This document shows, piece by piece, positions 6,463-6,467 of a DNA stretch of 6,467 nt. The notes beneath the pieces were generated by a model, which saw nothing but the letters and a program-made list of their open reading frames with translations, did not search any database and was not told the DNA's origin. The position numbers and the translations under genes are program-made. This DNA comes from Globobulimina sp. Its lineage: Eukaryota > Foraminifera > Rotaliida. Numbering within the stretch: position 1 is the stretch's first letter; each line of letters starts with the position of its first letter. The stretch is taken from positions 1-6,467 of the forward strand of contig PIVH01000288.1 in assembly GCA_003354225.1 (NCBI GenBank), in the 5' to 3' direction.

Positions 6463-6467
6463 AATTT

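Noticed and set aside
1-6467. CRISPR array, tRNA/rRNA genes, bacterial operon signals or insertion sequences
   Set aside because: I found no regularly spaced repeats, no tRNA cloverleaf or rRNA core sequence, no transposase and no Shine-Dalgarno spacing. The introns show the DNA is eukaryotic.

Overview
The window looks like nuclear DNA from an intron-bearing protist. It is mostly A+T-rich and carries three protein genes in tandem on the + strand. They are broken by short GT-AG introns of 50-89 nt and separated by very short gaps (135 and 66 nt). All three genes end in TAA and no in-frame stop interrupts the coding exons, so the standard genetic code fits; a ciliate code with reassigned TAA/TAG does not. 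From the compactness, intron style and the recollected look of gene 2's protein family, my best guess is a rhizarian, most like the foraminifer Reticulomyxa filosa. That is inference and I could not search it.

Layout. (1) 1-943: the 3' part of a gene for an unrecognised, charged, low-complexity protein, with one intron at 767-839. It contains two copies of a Y-P-K-S-D-L-F peptide. (2) 944-1078: a gap with a TATA-like sequence and an (AT)10 microsatellite. (3) 1079-4235: a four-exon gene for a protein of about 984 residues. It has an N-terminal Tudor/SH3-like barrel, a long middle region with a C-x4-C...R-H-E-R-D-R motif, and a C-terminal ADP-ribosyltransferase-like domain. The STT and E-x-E motifs of that domain become contiguous with the rest only after a 50-nt intron is removed. 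(4) 4236-4301: a T-rich gap. (5) 4302-6138: a two-exon gene for a 588-residue pentameric ligand-gated ion channel (pLGIC, 'Cys-loop' superfamily) subunit. The 70-nt intron lies exactly where the first beta-strand of the ligand-binding domain must be joined. (6) 6139-6467: a 3' flank with T-rich DNA, an 11-bp tandem repeat, a G/T-only tract and a 31-nt T run.

The three genes share strand and spacing, but nothing shows that they work in one pathway. The channel gene differs from its neighbours in base composition: its second exon is G+C-rich, and it switches from A+C-rich to G+T-rich on the + strand near position 5400.

The most interesting items are the channel and the ADP-ribosyltransferase. 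The channel has no canonical Cys-loop cysteines, no visible signal peptide, a bacterial-style short M3-M4 loop, a long C-terminal tail and a cation-type pore motif. The transferase has His where this catalytic class usually has Arg, and is fused to a Tudor-like N-terminus.
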